From assembly GCA_024364805.1 (NCBI GenBank), contig CM044500.1:76237238-76257754 (forward strand): a stretch of 20,517 bases of DNA, written 5' to 3'. Position 1 is the stretch's first letter. Each line of letters starts with the position of its first letter. The position numbers and the translations under genes are program-made. The DNA is from Euprymna scolopes. Its lineage: Eukaryota; Mollusca; Cephalopoda; Sepiida; Sepiolidae. Of the stretch, positions 20,487 to 20,517 are shown piece by piece. The notes under the pieces were generated by a model. It was not told the DNA's origin, did not search any database, and was given only the letters and a program-made list of their open reading frames with translations.

Positions 20487-20517
<31 letters not shown>
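20487..20517. repeat. (TA)n microsatellite cut by the window end
   Basis: At least fifteen TA units running off the right edge. Confidence 0.95.

Noticed and set aside
1-20517. Prokaryotic features (operons, ribosome binding sites, CRISPR, integrons)
   Set aside because: AT-rich, microsatellite-dense, gene-free sequence with eukaryotic transposons; no regular spacer arrays or compact gene order.

Overview
The window looks like intergenic or intronic DNA from a large animal genome. I see no convincing host protein-coding gene, no rRNA and no CRISPR array. It is AT-rich, CpG-poor and dense in simple repeats: long (TA)n, (GA)n, (TTA)n, (AAG)n, (TATG)n and (TG)n-(CG)n. Non-autonomous Helitrons with a CCCGGG-hairpin 3' end, combined with TATG/CATA-type microsatellites, suggest a mollusc and perhaps a cephalopod. 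This is an inference from repeat style, not from a marker gene, and the tRNA-derived SINE I would expect in cephalopods is not present.

Layout. Positions 1-66 are a near-perfect palindrome. A minus-strand Helitron 3' fragment (761-1209) is inserted in a TA microsatellite. A repeat patch with a GAAACGTCG-type core lies at 1561-1730. From about 1731 to 5190 I see AT-rich DNA with microsatellites and a short 11-bp tandem repeat. Positions 5200-6960 hold a minus-strand fossil of a Ty3/Gypsy-like LTR retroelement (gag, zinc-knuckle region, aspartic protease). It is followed by a possible leader and a possible LTR at about 7185-7563. A diverged same-orientation relative of that LTR lies at 9320-9700. 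Between them is a TATA-led, LTR- or promoter-like block (8640-9133).

From 9740 to 12900 the DNA is mostly featureless, apart from the first of three copies of a dispersed repeat (11406-11575, 14985-15184, 19367-19500). Two copies of this family contain 21-bp periodic units. Positions 13032-14816 hold the clearest structure: two Helitrons of the same family arranged head to tail with almost no DNA between them. After it come a pair of ~100-bp direct repeats (15287-15385 and 15611-15715), an AAG microsatellite, a 29-bp tandem repeat near 18240, and a tRNA-Arg-like relic at 19500-19575. The window ends in a TA microsatellite.

No genes work together here. The content is a layered record of mobile-element insertions: retroelement fossil, Helitrons, a three-copy repeat and microsatellites. 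The observations most worth following are the tandem Helitrons, the three-copy 21-bp-periodic repeat, the diverged LTR-like pair and the terminal palindrome.
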